From: Impatiens glandulifera
Lineage: Eukaryota > Streptophyta > Magnoliopsida > Ericales > Balsaminaceae
Direction: 5' to 3'
Length of the DNA: 64,000 nucleotides
Assembly: GCF_907164915.1 (NCBI RefSeq)
Contig: NC_061864.1
Span: 10,051,889 to 10,115,888, forward strand
Within the stretch, counting starts at the first letter, position 1. Each line of letters opens with the position of its first letter. The translations under genes were made by a program, and so were the position numbers. Positions 1 to 11,537 of the stretch are shown in pieces. A model generated the notes under the pieces. It saw nothing but the letters and a program-made list of their open reading frames with translations. It was not told where the DNA came from and did not search any database.

Positions 1-2003
1 AATTAGAAAAATGTAAAAAAAATATTTTTTAAAAAAAAAATATTTTTTTCCGTAAAAACCTAACAAACAATATCAAAATATTATAGACCCAATTCATATT
101 TACTTATTTATATAATATATAGTTTTATTCAAAGTTATTATATGTTTTAATCTCTTTCATCTAACTCATAATAATATCAAAAGTTTGATTTATTTTTTAA
201 TAAAATTTAACATTCTATTGAAATTTATTTTAATTAAAGTAGTGTAAAAAATATGAAATGAAAATACATGTAACTTTATGCGAAAAATTAAACGTACCTT
301 ATTCCTTTATTCCTCCTAGAGCGATCCAAAATGAATATAAAGTTAAGACTCAATACTAAAAAGCAAGAAACTAAAGAATATTTTATGTTATTATTTATGT
401 TTTTGTTAACAAGTATTAATGATATATATACATAAATTTAGGAAACATCCTTAGCAAAATATAACTATAATAATATTCTAAACTTTAAATAAAGTATTTC
501 CTAAATATATAATATTCCAATATCCTAAATATATAATATCTCAATATATATTATCTATAAATTAAATAAATTAAATTTTAAAATATTCATTTTAAAAATA
601 AAACTAAAAATATTTTTAAAAAAACATAAAGTTAAAAAAAATCTTTAAATTTATTCAAAATACAAAAATAGAAAGGAAAAAAGTTTTAAAATATTATATA
701 AATTATTTAATTTACTTTTTAATTGAAGTCATGTCTATAATTTATTTTAACATCATTAAATTTTAAAATTAGCGTTCATTCATTGTAGACTAATTAAAAT
801 AAGTAAATTAAACACTATAATTTTTTTTTAAAGTTCATAATGATATGATAAATAAAATAAAATTTAGGGACAAAATTAGTTAATAGGTGTAGCAATAATA
901 GCAGTTATCCTTGTATATTTCAAATTTTTTATGTCAAACAAAGTTAAATTTGTTTTATTTTAAATTTAAGTCATCTAATTCTATTTTTCATATTTAACTT
1001 AAGAAATTTTACCAAGTCAAGGGAGTGCGTTAAACTAATATTTCTGTTGTTTTTCATTGAAGGTTAAATCATGTTAACTATTATATGAACATTTCCAAAC
1101 TTCCAAACATAACTATAAATGTACTATACTATATACATTACACTTAATTTTGACTAGACTTCTCATAAAAGAGATAAAAAAAAAATAGCATCTATTTTCT
1201 TAACAATATTAACCAAAAAAACAAAAAAAATAAAGAAGAAGAAAAGTGTAACGTTTTAAAAATTCATCCTAAATTCATTGTTGAAAATTCTAGAGGTTTA
1301 AATTTAATAAAATTATATTAAATTGTTTACATTTTTTCCTTAAATGAGCCAATTTTTGATAGTACATTTAAGTTTAAATGACTTTTTATTAATACATACG
1401 TCTAAGTGAGCTAGTTGTAAAAGTACATATGAGCTTTTTTTTTTTTTTTTTTTTTATCTTTATCATAAGTAATGAGAAATATATTTTTTTATTCTCACTG
1501 TTTATATCTTAATTAATCTCTCATAAATATAATATATATATATATTAAGTCAACAAATTATAAATTAATAATTAAATATAAAAAAATATATTAATATTTA
1601 TTTTAATTATATTTTGTTTAATATATCAAATTATATAATTTAATATACTAATATAATTAATATATAAAGATATAATAGTCTTTGATATATTAGTTTTAGA
1701 TCCAAAATTTAAATGTTGAGCATTTGAAGTTTAAATCATTGTTATCTTTAAATATTTAAGTTATTAAGTATTTTTAATTTTTAATTTTATCAACATTGTT
1801 ATAGTAATAATTCATATATAAAAAAGTTTAGTTTAGACATTGAACCATTTAACTATATATTATATATATAAAAGTTAACAGTGGCAACTCAAATTTAGGG
1901 TTATGTTATTTATACATATTAATTATTATTATTACTATTACAAGATATTTCCCCTTGAGTTGTAAATAGAGGTTGTATAATTTCAATATGTATTATTAAT
2001 TGA
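1..2003. other. AT-rich intergenic DNA, no gene seen
   Basis: There is no sustained open frame and no recognisable RNA gene. The stretch is mostly A/T with homopolymer runs, including a run of about 20 T near 1435-1455 and TA-rich tracts near 1530-1680. It is probably old, decayed repeat DNA upstream of the first gene. Confidence 0.6.
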
Positions 2004-2391
2004 TCAGGAGATGGCGGCAGGGGCAGCCGAGGTAATTAAATTAGGTTGATCAGATTGGTCCACCCCATCTACACTCCTAAGCCAATAGGTGCGGTTAAAT
2101 ACGGCAGCATTCTCGGGGACGTCGTTCATGACCCACTCTTGCCCGGCTGGAAAATATATTCCCGAGCGAGGGTGCGGGACCCAGCACCCATCTCGGCTTC
2201 TAATCGGTTCTTCGACCTTGCCTTTGTTGAGCTGCTTATCTGCCTTACCAACTAATTTGCTCATAGCACGCCCGTTACTACCGGCTGCCCTGAAAATAAA
2301 ATTTCAAATTACTAAGATCATGATCATTATATGAAATGAAATGAATTGAATACCTAAGAAACTGCATCTTAGTCTTTAAATTACTGGCCAT
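2004..2391 (-). CDS. LEA-like small hydrophilic protein (two exons)
   Basis: Two exons on the minus strand: 2391-2354 and 2289-2004, separated by a 64-bp intron with a GT donor at 2353-2352 and a CAG acceptor. The join splits an Arg codon and gives 107 residues. The start ATG at 2391 opens a basic N-terminus (MASNLKTKMQFLR). The middle is hydrophilic and charged, and the second half carries the block GCWVPHPRSGIYFPAGQEW followed by TYWLRSVDGVD. Aromatic/proline blocks of the WxPxPxTGxYxP type occur in plant late-embryogenesis-abundant relatives (LEA_3 and similar). That family link is pattern recognition, not a search result. No signal peptide or membrane segment is visible. If the call is right, a protective role in seeds or under dehydration is likely. 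The gene model is firmer than the family name. Confidence 0.72.
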
Positions 2392-2464
2392 AAACACGAT
2401 TGGAGCAATTAAGCAATTAGCTATGAATAATTGAGAGTACGTACTTCTCAGATGGCTTAAAATC

Positions 2465-2476
2465 TTAAATATATAG
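2465..2476 (-). promoter_or_regulatory. Possible TATA box of the LEA-like gene
   Basis: On the minus strand this reads CCTATATATTTA and lies about 75 bp upstream of the ATG at 2391, a plausible distance for a plant TATA box with a short leader. Such motifs are common in AT-rich DNA. Confidence 0.35.
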
Positions 2477-2781
2477 GTACCAAAAAGGCATTGGTTGATT
2501 AGGCCTTGTCCAAACAAGGAATAAGATTCACCCTCTTGTCTTATCTTTTTACTATTATTAATAATATTTGTTGTATGTTTATGGGGGTTAAATCTAAAAA
2601 AGAAAAAGAGATTTTCTGTGGCTATAATGAATTAATTGGTCATGTTTGTTTGGGATATTGGAGTTCCTTTGAAAGATGCTTTACGTACTAAATAAGGGAC
2701 TAAAGATAAAGTTAATTAGTGGGAGGCAGCAGCTACAAACACCTCTCCCGTATGTATCATTCTTCTATTTCAGTCATATTG

Positions 2782-2783
<2 letters not shown>

Positions 2784-2820
<37 letters not shown>
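2784..2820. repeat. (TA)n microsatellite
   Basis: About 18 uninterrupted TA units abut the left end of a terminal-inverted-repeat element. Stowaway-type MITEs target TA, so the microsatellite may have received the element or grown beside it. Confidence 0.95.
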
Positions 2821-2824
<4 letters not shown>

Positions 2825-3021
2825 AATGATTAGGTGAGGGAATTTGGTGAGAGAATTTGGTGAGAGAATGACGTGGCATAATCTTATTCGCTGAAAAAAT
2901 CAAATAATTTCTTTCTTTTCTCTCTTTCCTCCTACTTTCACATTTTCCAACCAATGAAGGTGATGGCACGTCATTCCCTCACCAAATTCCCTTACCAAAT
3001 TCCCTCTCTCTATCACTCCTC
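2821..3021. mobile_element. MITE with ~55-bp terminal inverted repeats
   Basis: The left arm has the repeated block GAGGGAATTTGGTGAG and ends in AATGACGTGGCA near 2879. The right arm (about 2965-3021) is its reverse complement, with GGCACGTCATTCCCTCACC followed by two CCAAATTCCC blocks. The arms match over about 55 bp with a few differences and flank a ~90-bp core with no coding potential. Both ends lie in TA-rich DNA, so a TA target duplication would fit but cannot be told from the microsatellite. Size and structure fit a non-autonomous DNA transposon of the Tc1/mariner (Stowaway-like) sort. The superfamily is inferred. Confidence 0.8.
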
Positions 3022-3199
3022 ATATATATATATTACGTCTTTATTATTTATATAAATCTAGAATAATTGGATTATGTCTTTTCTCACTTTTTATTTTATT
3101 TTATTGGTTCCAATTATAGAACTTAGTAATTTCACCCATTAAAACGAGGTCAAGCTCTACTGAATCATCGAAAAAATTATTAATGTTTCCAAACAGAAG

Positions 3200-3510
3200 G
3201 AGACGAGAACGATAATAATGTTGAGAAACGATCTAATCTAAACATGCAATAAAAGAAGATATAAAGATAAAGTGGTAAAAGAATAATAAAGAACACAAGA
3301 TATAACGAGGTTCGGCCAACAATGTCTACATCCTCGGGGAGTCGTCCATTCTATTGATATTCCATGAAATAATGGTCCAAGTAACCCTAGGTTATAATGT
3401 CTCTATTTATAGGAGTACATCAATAAAGGCTTAAAGCCCAATTACAATATATAAACTCTAAAAAATATGAGCCCAAAACCCAACCAATAAATTTAATATT
3501 AAAAGAAAAA
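3200..3510. repeat. LTR- or TRIM-like remnant
   Basis: The segment contains ACGAGGTTCGGC, then CTACATCCTCGGGGAG about 14 bp later. This paired motif recurs in many plant retroelement LTRs and short TRIM elements. The segment also has a TATA-like stretch (CTCTATTTATAGGAG) followed by CAATAAA, a promoter-plus-polyA layout expected of an LTR. A possible 5' TG lies at TGTTGAGAAACG (about 3218). I could not fix the 3' CA end or a target duplication, so solo LTR against truncated TRIM remains open. Confidence 0.4.
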
Positions 3511-4360
3511 TACATTTTCAATTATAATGGTTGAAATTGGCACATTTAACTTCAAAATAAAGTTTTTTTTCGTTTGCATTAGTTTACCCGTACATTGTTT
3601 ATTGTGCTCTCCCTCATTTTCTCATTTTTCTTTTCTTTTTGTCAAATTCATGGTATGGTGCATTTCAAAAATTACCAATTATTGAAAATATATATATGAG
3701 TTGAATTCTGACTCATTTCAATCCAACTCATATTCATAAATTATATGATAATGTGGAGTATATTATTACATTCAATGGATAGTAGTTTGTAAAATATGCA
3801 ATTATAGTAAAAATTACTTGTAAAGTGTACATATAGAACAAAATAAAGTGGTTGTTCAATCAAATCTAATATGAAGGCAGGAAAGAAGGAGAATCGTGCT
3901 TCTTATTAAAATAATAATGTACTAACTTATGACTCATGAGCCCGATATAAGAGTAGAAAAAATTACCTTTTGCTAATTTATTATTAGCTTTGTTTGATTC
4001 CACCTTTACAAATTTGATTACTAGAGTTTAATTAAAGCTACAACCATTTGAAGCAAGAGTTTCTATCGATAATTTAACAATAATATATATATAATTAATG
4101 TTCCTTAATTTTTAAAGTGTCCGGATTGTCGGGTCGAGTGCTGTGGTTAATTTGAATATATATGTGAGAGTAAATTGATATTTGGGTCAGATTATGGGTT
4201 GACCCGCCCATAAACTTAACACGGTTAAAAATAAAATTAAAAATGATACATGTATGTTTCGAACATGCAACATAACAAAACAAGTACAACCCTTTAACCA
4301 AGTGTGATTGTAATGTGGTTTGTCGAGGAATATGAATCAATTGAAACTTGAAAGTGGTTA

Positions 4361-4457
4361 AAAAAAATATGAATCAAATATTTGATTGATCAAAGTGTGA
4401 GATCACGATGTTAAATTTTAAAAAAATATGAATCAAATATTTGATTGATCAAAGTGC
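4361..4457. repeat. Short direct duplication (~37 bp, 60-bp period)
   Basis: The block from AAATATGAATCAAATA through TTGATTGATCAAAGTG occurs twice, near 4361-4397 and 4420-4457, almost unchanged. It looks like a local slippage or recombination duplication. Confidence 0.75.
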
Positions 4458-5202
4458 AAGTGTAAGTTCACGAGAGATGAGAGGTTAATTCGAAAAAAAT
4501 ATGTGATGAGATATGTGAGAAGATAAGTTATTTTACCGAAGTAAATAAAATTTGAAATGAGAGCGTTATATTTTTTATTTCAATATATTATTCGTGATTT
4601 GTTAAGAATTTTTAACATTTAATACATATTATTATTTTTTTATTAAATATTTTTATCTATGTGAATCACAAGAATTTTCCTAATTTTGTTAACACCTCAA
4701 ATTCAGAGCCCAAGTAAGTCTAGCAAGCGGCACCACTCAGATTTTTTTATTTTTTAATATTCATTAATATTAAAAAATTATAAATATCGTTTATATACAA
4801 CGGAAAAACATGACAATAAAAGAAAAAAAATAAAACATTACTCAATAGGTTATCTCTATGACGGATTCTAATGGCTTTCGGAACGAATCTTATAAAACGT
4901 CGTTCTAATAACATTATTAATAATACGCATTGAACATTTACTATCATTGAAAATTCGACGATATATCTCCTCAACCAGATAGTCCATTAAAAAATAATTT
5001 GAATGATAACCCAAATCTATAAGTTTGTTATATTAGCCGCATTAATCCAAAATTTTCAACAACTTTCTAAATACATCACCCAATGAATTTTAGGAATACT
5101 TAAAATAAAAAAATAAAAACCTGCTTAGATTGTTCATGTTGATTTATTTTTACTTAATAAGTTTGTACAAAAGAGTGTGTAAATAAAATCAGATTAATTA
5201 TT

Positions 5203-6328
5203 GGGAGAAATGTCGATTTTATGCACAAAGTTGGAGTGAGGTGTCAAATTTGTATATTAAGTTGTAAAATTCTATCAATGTATATAAACTTGACAAAATG
5301 TGTCAAATTTATCCATTTAACGGCAAAAATGTTAATGATGTTAAAATTTGACAACTGTACAATAATAATAATTAATTTTTAATCCACGTCATCTACCATG
5401 TATTAAATAATATATGTTTTTAATACACATCAGCATTGCAGTATATTGAGTACTTTCGTTAACAACAAAAAAAAAAAAAAACTTAAGGTTCAGATATTCA
5501 ATTGGTGTTCTTGAGGACGATGATGAACTCTGGGTCGGAACAGGAGGGGAATTTGATTCGATCCGAAATCGTCTTTCGGTTGGAATCCCGCCGGTGGAAA
5601 TTACCCCATTCCTTACTGATAGAAAAGATTTCAGTAGAAGTGTTTGATTATATCAGACCTATCAAACTCATTAGGAGCAAGAACACTTCTTGAGAGAGAA
5701 AGTCTAAAATTCATCTTCCATTTTGTTCAATCCAATAACATGCATCTCATCTGCGACCTGATCTACGCTGGAACAGTTCCGGATTTCCCAGAGAAACTGT
5801 TTCCCGGATTTCATAAGCATGTCGAAAATCATCGAAGAAGAAGAACAACATATCGTAATCTAATCCATATTATCTACAATCACTCGAAGGATCTAAGATT
5901 TTCCAGATTCAGAGTCAAAATTATTTATTACAACGATGAAGCGGTGAATTGAGCTATAAAAATGTCTACTTTCAGACTGGTCTCGACCTAGACTCAATGA
6001 TCGGTTGCCACCATGCTTGTCGACGATGAATTCCTGAACGAATTCTTTAAAAGAAGCCGAATCGGTTAGATAACATGAGGAACATGTGGGTTTATTTATT
6101 CTTATGGATGGATTTATTAGGGTTTCACGATGAAGATGAACAATGAACAAAGTGATAAGCAATAGATGAGTTGGATTAAAACAATATATTTAATATCTAA
6201 CATAGATTAATATTTTTTAATAATTATATACTTGTAAAAAAAATTTAACACTGTTAACTTTTATGTTAAATAGAATAAATAAAATTTAAAATATTGTCAA
6301 TTCTATACATAAAATTCACATTTATCCC
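5203..6328. mobile_element. Mutator-like TIR element carrying gene-fragment DNA (Pack-MULE-like)
   Basis: The left end reads GGGAGAAATGTCGATTTTATG. The reverse complement of the right end reads GGGATAAATGTGAATTTTATG, and weaker similarity continues inward. The element is flanked by an exact 10-bp direct repeat ATTAATTATT at 5193-5202 and 6329-6338, which fits the 8-11 bp target duplications of Mutator-like elements; GGG-starting ends also suit MULEs. No transposase is present. The interior (about 5500-6170) is less AT-rich and looks like decayed exon sequence, so the element probably moved host DNA. The TIRs and duplication are seen directly; the superfamily and capture are inferred. Confidence 0.72.
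5502..6165 (+). pseudogene. Broken coding-like fragment inside the TIR element; gene not recognised
   Basis: The sequence reads like exon DNA that has lost its frame. One frame gives VLEDDDELWVGTGGEFDSI before a stop near 5648. A second continues with DYIRPIKLIRSKNTS and, after a stop, HLICDLIYAGTVPDFPEKLF and onward to about 5950. A third gives YKNVYFQTGLDLDSM and, further on, NRLDNMRNMWVYLFLWMDLL. Shifting frames with protein-like composition in all of them indicate a pseudogene with stops and indels. I do not recognise the parent. The A-run at about 5467 lies upstream, which does not fit a sense-strand retrocopy tail. Its position between the TIRs argues for capture by the element. Confidence 0.5.
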
Positions 6329-6464
6329 ATTAATTATTTTGTTTATAGTTAGATCTCAACATCGACTACATGGAAAACTCCCGCCATTACCGCGTTCTGC
6401 GTTCAGTCGAACCGGCATAATCGATGCTTCTACAGAGTAAGGATAACTAGCAGTAAGTGAGCGC

Positions 6465-6479
6465 ATGCGATCGGAGTGA
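6465..6479 (+). promoter_or_regulatory. Short upstream ORF in the prolyl 4-hydroxylase leader
   Basis: An ATG 43 bp before the main start opens a four-codon frame (M-R-S-E) closed by TGA. If the leader includes it, scanning ribosomes would meet it first and output could be modestly reduced. The transcript start is not known from sequence. Confidence 0.4.
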
Positions 6480-6507
6480 AGAAGAAGAAGAAAAGCTGCA
6501 TACATCG

Positions 6508-8788
6508 ATGAAATATCACAAGGACAAGAGATTTTCCTCTTTCAAATCGAAGAAGCTGGGATTACCATCTGTCTTCCTTCTCTGCATCCTGTTCTTCGTA
6601 GCCGGCCTTTACGGATCCACCTTACTCACTCATCAGGTACGTACACACCTCTCTCTCTCTCTCTCTCGTTCAATGATCTCGCATCTCTACCATATTCACA
6701 TCTTCGTTTTGCGAGCGCCTGTGTGTGTATTTGTGTTTACTTATGTCTCTTCGTTCGCAGGATGCTCAAGACACACAATCGGACGCTAGATTACTTGAAT
6801 CGGTCGTGGAAGAAGAAATAGGTTATGAAAAAGACGATTCGTTGTTCTACGGGGTAACTGGAGAATCCAACGTTTCTTCCGTACGTTATCAGGTGCACTA
6901 TTTCCCTCCTCTGTTACTGATTCGATTTCATTATATGTAGCGCGGATCATGGTTTCAATGAACTTTTGTACTGATTGACCTAGAAGGAATCTTAACTGGA
7001 CTGACTTTCTCACTAACTAGACCGAGAGTCTTGGTTTGGTTTTCAATCATCGATTTTCTCCTTGTTTGAAATTATCCATTGTCAATTATCTATTCAGACT
7101 TTCAATTAATTGAATAATCCAACTAATGGTTTTGGCTTTAGGTGTTGATTGTATGTCAATAACTAGACTAAGAATTTCCATTCATCCAGATCATTATCAA
7201 TTGATTCGTCATAGAATATCTCTTGATATTCTGAAATGGGACTACTTATTTTCTTCTGTTTTACCTGTTTCCTTCCCGGATTAGACAAGGAAATGATGAA
7301 ACTGATTGACCTATGATGAATCTCTTGATGTTTTTTACTGTCCTGTAGTTTTTACTTGTTATCTTTGACAAATTCCTTGCAGGTGCTAAGCTGGATACCT
7401 CGAGCATTTTATTTTCCTAAGTTTGCATCGCCAGAACAATGCCAAGCCATTATCGAAATGGCACGGCCAAAGCTTAAACAATCAACCCTCGCCCTCCGGA
7501 AAGGTGAAACCATTGAAAGCACGAAAGGTGAAAGAACAAGGTAAGTTTTCACTCATCTTTTACTTTCTCTTGCATTCAGAATGAGATCTTAATAATATAT
7601 TATGCCTGCTGTTTATCTGGCAGGGCTGATTGCCCAGTATATATATTCCTTGCTCAAGTTCTCCATTTTTATTGCTTCCAAAGTTAATTGACAAGTGCTT
7701 TTGCTGGTCCTTTGAGTTTTCTTTACTCAAATTGGATTTTAATCTCTCTGCTTAATACTAAACTAATGATAATGTATTCATATAGCTCTTGATTCATTCT
7801 GAAACTAACTTGATTATGTTATTTATTCTAACAGTACAGGCACATTTATGAGTGCATCAGAGGATGGAACTGGAATATTGGACTTGGTGGAGAGAAAGAT
7901 TGAAAGGGTCACCATGATCCCCAGGAACCATGGAGAGGTAAATTCTAGCTCACATGAGTTTATTTGATCCTGTAAAGAAGAAGAGTAAATAAATTGAGGT
8001 GTTGTGCTCTTCTTCATATATCTCAGCAATTGAAATAGTTAATTTTGGCATTACAGGTCAATACTGAGATGTTCTGAGTAATGTCAGGATGTGACAATAT
8101 TGCAGGCATTCAATATTTTGCGTTATGAGATAGGGCAAAGATACGTTTCTCATTATGATGCATTCAACCCTGCTGAATATGGTCCACAGAAGAGCCAAAG
8201 GGTACTACTTTCTGACCATCTTTGTTCTATTTTACATTTAATGCTTGTCTAAGATCATCCCCATGTTTAGCTTCAATTCAGTCAATATACATTTGTAGAT
8301 TGTTGCAGGTTTAAATTACTTACATGTTTTGTCAAAGTAAATATAATATTAAGATGATCTATGTGCAGACAGCCTCATTCTTGTTGTATTTATCTGATGT
8401 GGAAGAAGGTGGAGAGACCATGTTCCCTTTTGAGGTAAATGGTAGATTTGATCTGACTGATATTTTGATCAGATATGATGATGATAGTGCTGAATTGTAT
8501 TATATAGAATGGTTCGAACATGGATGGGATATACGATTATGAAAAATGCATCGGCTTGAAAGTGAAGCCAAGGGTAGGAGACGGGCTTTTGTTTTATTCA
8601 TTAACACCGGATGGCAAAATTGACGAGGTTTGTTGTTTTCGCGTGATTAACATGTTCTCAATATAGAAATTAGAAGTGATTAGAAAATTGTTGTGTAGAA
8701 ATCTCTGCATGGAAGTTGCCCAGTTATTAAAGGAGAGAAATGGGTGGCAACTAAATGGATCAGAGATCAAGAACAAGCTGCTAATTAG
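6508..8788 (+). CDS. Prolyl 4-hydroxylase, 2-oxoglutarate/Fe(II) dioxygenase (P4H9/10-like)
   Basis: Eight exons (6508-6636, 6761-6892, 7383-7540, 7835-7937, 8106-8201, 8369-8434, 8508-8627, 8699-8788) encode 297 residues, normal for plant P4Hs. Residues 19-41 form a single hydrophobic anchor after a basic N-terminus, as in type II ER/Golgi membrane P4Hs. The double-stranded beta-helix domain has the iron ligands His190 and Asp192 (RYVSHYDAFNP) and distal His272 (LHGSCPV), with Lys282 ten residues later (GEKWVATKW) binding the 2-oxoglutarate carboxylate. GGETMFPFE is also typical. The enzyme should hydroxylate prolines in cell-wall proteins such as extensins and arabinogalactan proteins. The N-terminal block KKLGLPSV and overall pattern resemble Arabidopsis P4H9/P4H10 from memory. 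ATG 6508 is the only in-frame ATG before the anchor. All catalytic residues are intact. Confidence 0.95.
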
Positions 8789-9258
8789 CTGATTAATAAT
8801 CAACATAATAATAATTATAAAATTATTTACCTGTATGTTTGATTGCCATTATCAATCTAGCTATGGCTTGTCATTTTCATTCGACTGTATATACTATATA
8901 TGAGTTAAGACAGTTAAACACAGTTAAACGATATAAAAAGGTTTTCATATAAAAAAAAAAATGGAATAACTAGTTAAACACATAACCCGCAAATACATTA
9001 CCAGAAATCTCATGTTATCGAAAAGTTTGTTTTTTGGGTAAAAAAAAGTAGTTAAAATGTATATACGGACAGATTCGATATATAATTAAATAAAATTAGA
9101 TTGGGCACGCGTTTCCAAATAGGAATGACCAAAGAAAAGATAACCACCATTAACCAAACCATCTTCGTCTTCTTCATTTGGTGGACCATTCTTGAAGCTT
9201 CGAAATAGTCATCAACAGCCAGCGAAAGAGGACAGGAAACGACGATCTACAAAGAAGG
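8789..9258. other. Spacer: 3' flank of P4H and 5' flank of the Mpv17 gene
   Basis: This 470-bp gap between head-to-tail genes should hold the P4H 3' UTR and the next promoter. I see AT-rich sequence with a direct repeat AGTTAAACACAGTTAAAC near 8910 and no further gene. Confidence 0.6.
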
Positions 9259-10272
9259 ATGAATTCCGGCATCCTGAGAAATGGCCGGATAATCTCGCTT
9301 TCCATTCACAGAACCTGCCTCTTGCTGCACCAAAGGCATTCCATAACGGAATCAATCGGAGCTTCCGTCGTCCGAAATGATAAACACTACTTGAGATCTT
9401 ATTTTCGTTCATCGCTTTTAAGAAAATCAAGGACCAAAGAGGTCCAATTGCCTGTTCCTGCTCCTGCTCCTGCCAATCCAATTTCTTCATCTTCGAATTT
9501 AGGAGTCGTCGGATGGTACTTGGCGATGGTCAAAGCTCGTCCAATTCTCACCAAAAGCATCACTTCTGCCCTAGTTTACACTGCTGCTGATTTATCTTCT
9601 CAGGTAAATTAGTAATTAATTGTGATTAATTGTGGAAGGAAGGAACTTATGATTAATCAATAATCATCATCTCTGCAGACAATTTCTAAACCAACATCAG
9701 AGAGTTATGATTTGGTGAGGACATCACGCATGACAGCATATGCAATGGTGATTTTGGGACCATCACTCCATTTTTGGTTTACTTTCATTTCGAAAACCTT
9801 CCCAAAACGCGATCTTATAACCACACTGAAGAAAATGCTGCTAGGACAGACAATATATGGACCTACAATGACAGTTATCTTCTTCTCATCAAATGCAGCT
9901 ATAAGAGGTAACCAACAACAACAACACCGCCCTGCAGTTTGATCCCCATTTGAGTTGAATCATAATTTTCAATCTTGTTAGGTGAAACTATACCTGAAAT
10001 AGTAGCTAGATTGAAACGAGACTTGATCCCTACAATGAAGAGTGGTATTATGTACTGGCCTATATGCGATTTTGTGACATTCAGATTCGTCCCTGTTCAT
10101 TTGCAAGTAAGTAATTCTCTCTTTGTTTGTGTTTTTCAATTTGCCTAATAAATAATTTAGTTATGTTCTCTGTTGTTGTTACTTACAGCCACTGATGAGC
10201 AACTCATTCTCGTATTTGTGGACTACATACATTACATACATGGCAAGCTTAGACAAGGCAAGTACCCATTAA
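9259..10272 (+). CDS. Mpv17/PMP22 family membrane protein
   Basis: Four exons (9259-9603, 9679-9907, 9982-10106, 10189-10272) encode 260 residues. The first ~75 residues are basic, Ser-rich and not conserved, as expected of an organelle-targeting presequence. The family domain starts near LGVVGWYLAMVKARPILTKS and continues through TAADLSSQ, the GPSLHFWFTF block, LLGQTIYGP and the hallmark WPICDFVTFRFVPVHLQPL, ending YLWTTYITYMASLDKA near the C-terminus. Family members are four-pass proteins of the mitochondrial inner, peroxisomal or plastid membranes, thought to form or regulate channels. The presequence favours mitochondrion or plastid. The stop falls ten codons after the last helix, normal for the family. 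It is convergent with the next gene, whose stop is about 200 bp away. Confidence 0.94.
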
Positions 10273-10474
10273 ACATTCCTAGTTCTTTTTAGGGTTGATT
10301 AACCCAAACATTAACATTGTTAATATTACTATTATTATATGAAAAACATTCAAATCTTGTCAAATGTGCATGCATATATCATTATCAGTTCTAACAAAAC
10401 AAAACAAAACAAAGCATGAACCAAAAACATAAGAGAGCAAAATAAAATCTTGTTTAGCTAGCTAGGTAGAGGTG

Positions 10475-11129
10475 CTATGGTGAGTTGTCCTCTTCTTGAA
10501 TAGAAGTCAAGAAAGGCATATTTCGAAATGGTGGAGCTACACCAAATTTCAAAATATATGCAGTTTCATAAACAGGGCGTAGCTGAGGAATGAGTTGAGC
10601 ATCCAAATATGAGTCGCATTGGAAGCACCAAACAGAGAGATCACTGTTTCGAAAAAGAGACAGTCAGTCAAAGGTGTATAAATAAAGAAAGAAATGAGGG
10701 AGAATGAATGAATACCTGAAGCTTAGTGCAATGCCGTGTGTGGTAGTGTGAAAATGATGAAGCATGTGCTTATTGACGAAACGGCTACAAAAGACATCCT
10801 TGCAACATAGGCATAGCCAGTTCTCAGTTGGATTTAAGCAGCTGTGAAAAGTACAAATTTATTTATTATTAGAGTTTGATCAAACAGATGACAGAAATGA
10901 AAGAGATGAGAGAGTAATTGACCACCTACCTGGTACAGGGTGTATTGTTATTGGGGATAGGGATGTGAGTTAGATCCGAAGACAAGGAATTCAGATGATC
11001 GCAACTGGTTCGAGCTTCCACCCACCCAGATTCGGATCCATGAATCAACATCTCAACATCATCATCATCTGTTGTCCCTTCCGCCGCCGCAGATGAAGAA
11101 AACGAAGCACCAGCTTCTTCCTTTGCCAT
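10475..11129 (-). CDS. UBP-type (ZnF-UBP/BUZ) zinc-finger protein
   Basis: Three minus-strand exons (11129-10930, 10841-10716, 10643-10475) join to 164 residues. After a Ser/Ala/Asp-rich N-terminus (1-35), almost the whole protein is one ZnF-UBP domain: SCDHL (Cys43, His45), TPCTSC (Cys65, Cys68), NWLCLCCKDVFCSRFVNKHM (Cys77, Cys80, Cys85 and basic/His residues), a His cluster around 92-102, then SDLSVWCFQCDSYLDAQ. The domain is known from deubiquitinases, HDAC6 and BRAP2, where it binds the free C-terminus of ubiquitin. No protease or deacetylase domain is attached, so this is a stand-alone ubiquitin-binding module of a kind also found in plants. An in-frame ATG exists upstream at 11228, but MAKEEAG at 11129 gives the family-like N-terminus. 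Function is inferred from the domain only. Confidence 0.9.
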
Positions 11130-11537
11130 GAATGAACAATCTGATTGATGGGTTTTACCTTTGTCCAATTTTGACGGGCGTCGTGGTGGTGTATAAATAA
11201 ATAAATTAAAAGTTCCCAAAGGCCCCAAAACGACGTCGTCTTGGTGTATGGATTAAGGTCCAATTTCCAAAGCCCCGAAACGATTCTTGTTCCTGTTCAG
11301 ACTACAAACCCACTTTTTTATACAAAACTGTGACTAAGTAAAACATTAAATTTTCAATATATATTCATCATCACCATGATTTTATATATATAAAAAAAAA
11401 AAAAAAACATAATATGAATATATATGTAATATATATATATATATATATCCTCACCGCTGCTGCTGCTGCTTCCGATCCAATATTGCTGCTAGACCATTAT
11501 TATCTCGTAATTTGAAGGAACTAGCTAGTTAGGGTTA
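11130..11537. other. Spacer with TA microsatellite and short CTG run
   Basis: This is the 5' flank of the zinc-finger gene and the 3' flank of the LBD pseudogene. It contains a TA tract at about 11429-11448 and a (GCT)5-like run at 11455-11470. A G-box-like core appears in AAACGACGTCGTC near 11227. Confidence 0.5.

Larger units (their letters stand above)
3022..5192. other. Intergenic DNA with decayed repeats
   Basis: No gene is visible. The stretch holds an LTR-like remnant (3200-3510), a degenerate repeat near 4190-4330 containing GGGTTGACCCGCCCAT (resembling the ends of old plant transposons), and a short direct repeat at 4361-4457. The rest is AT-rich filler. Confidence 0.55.
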
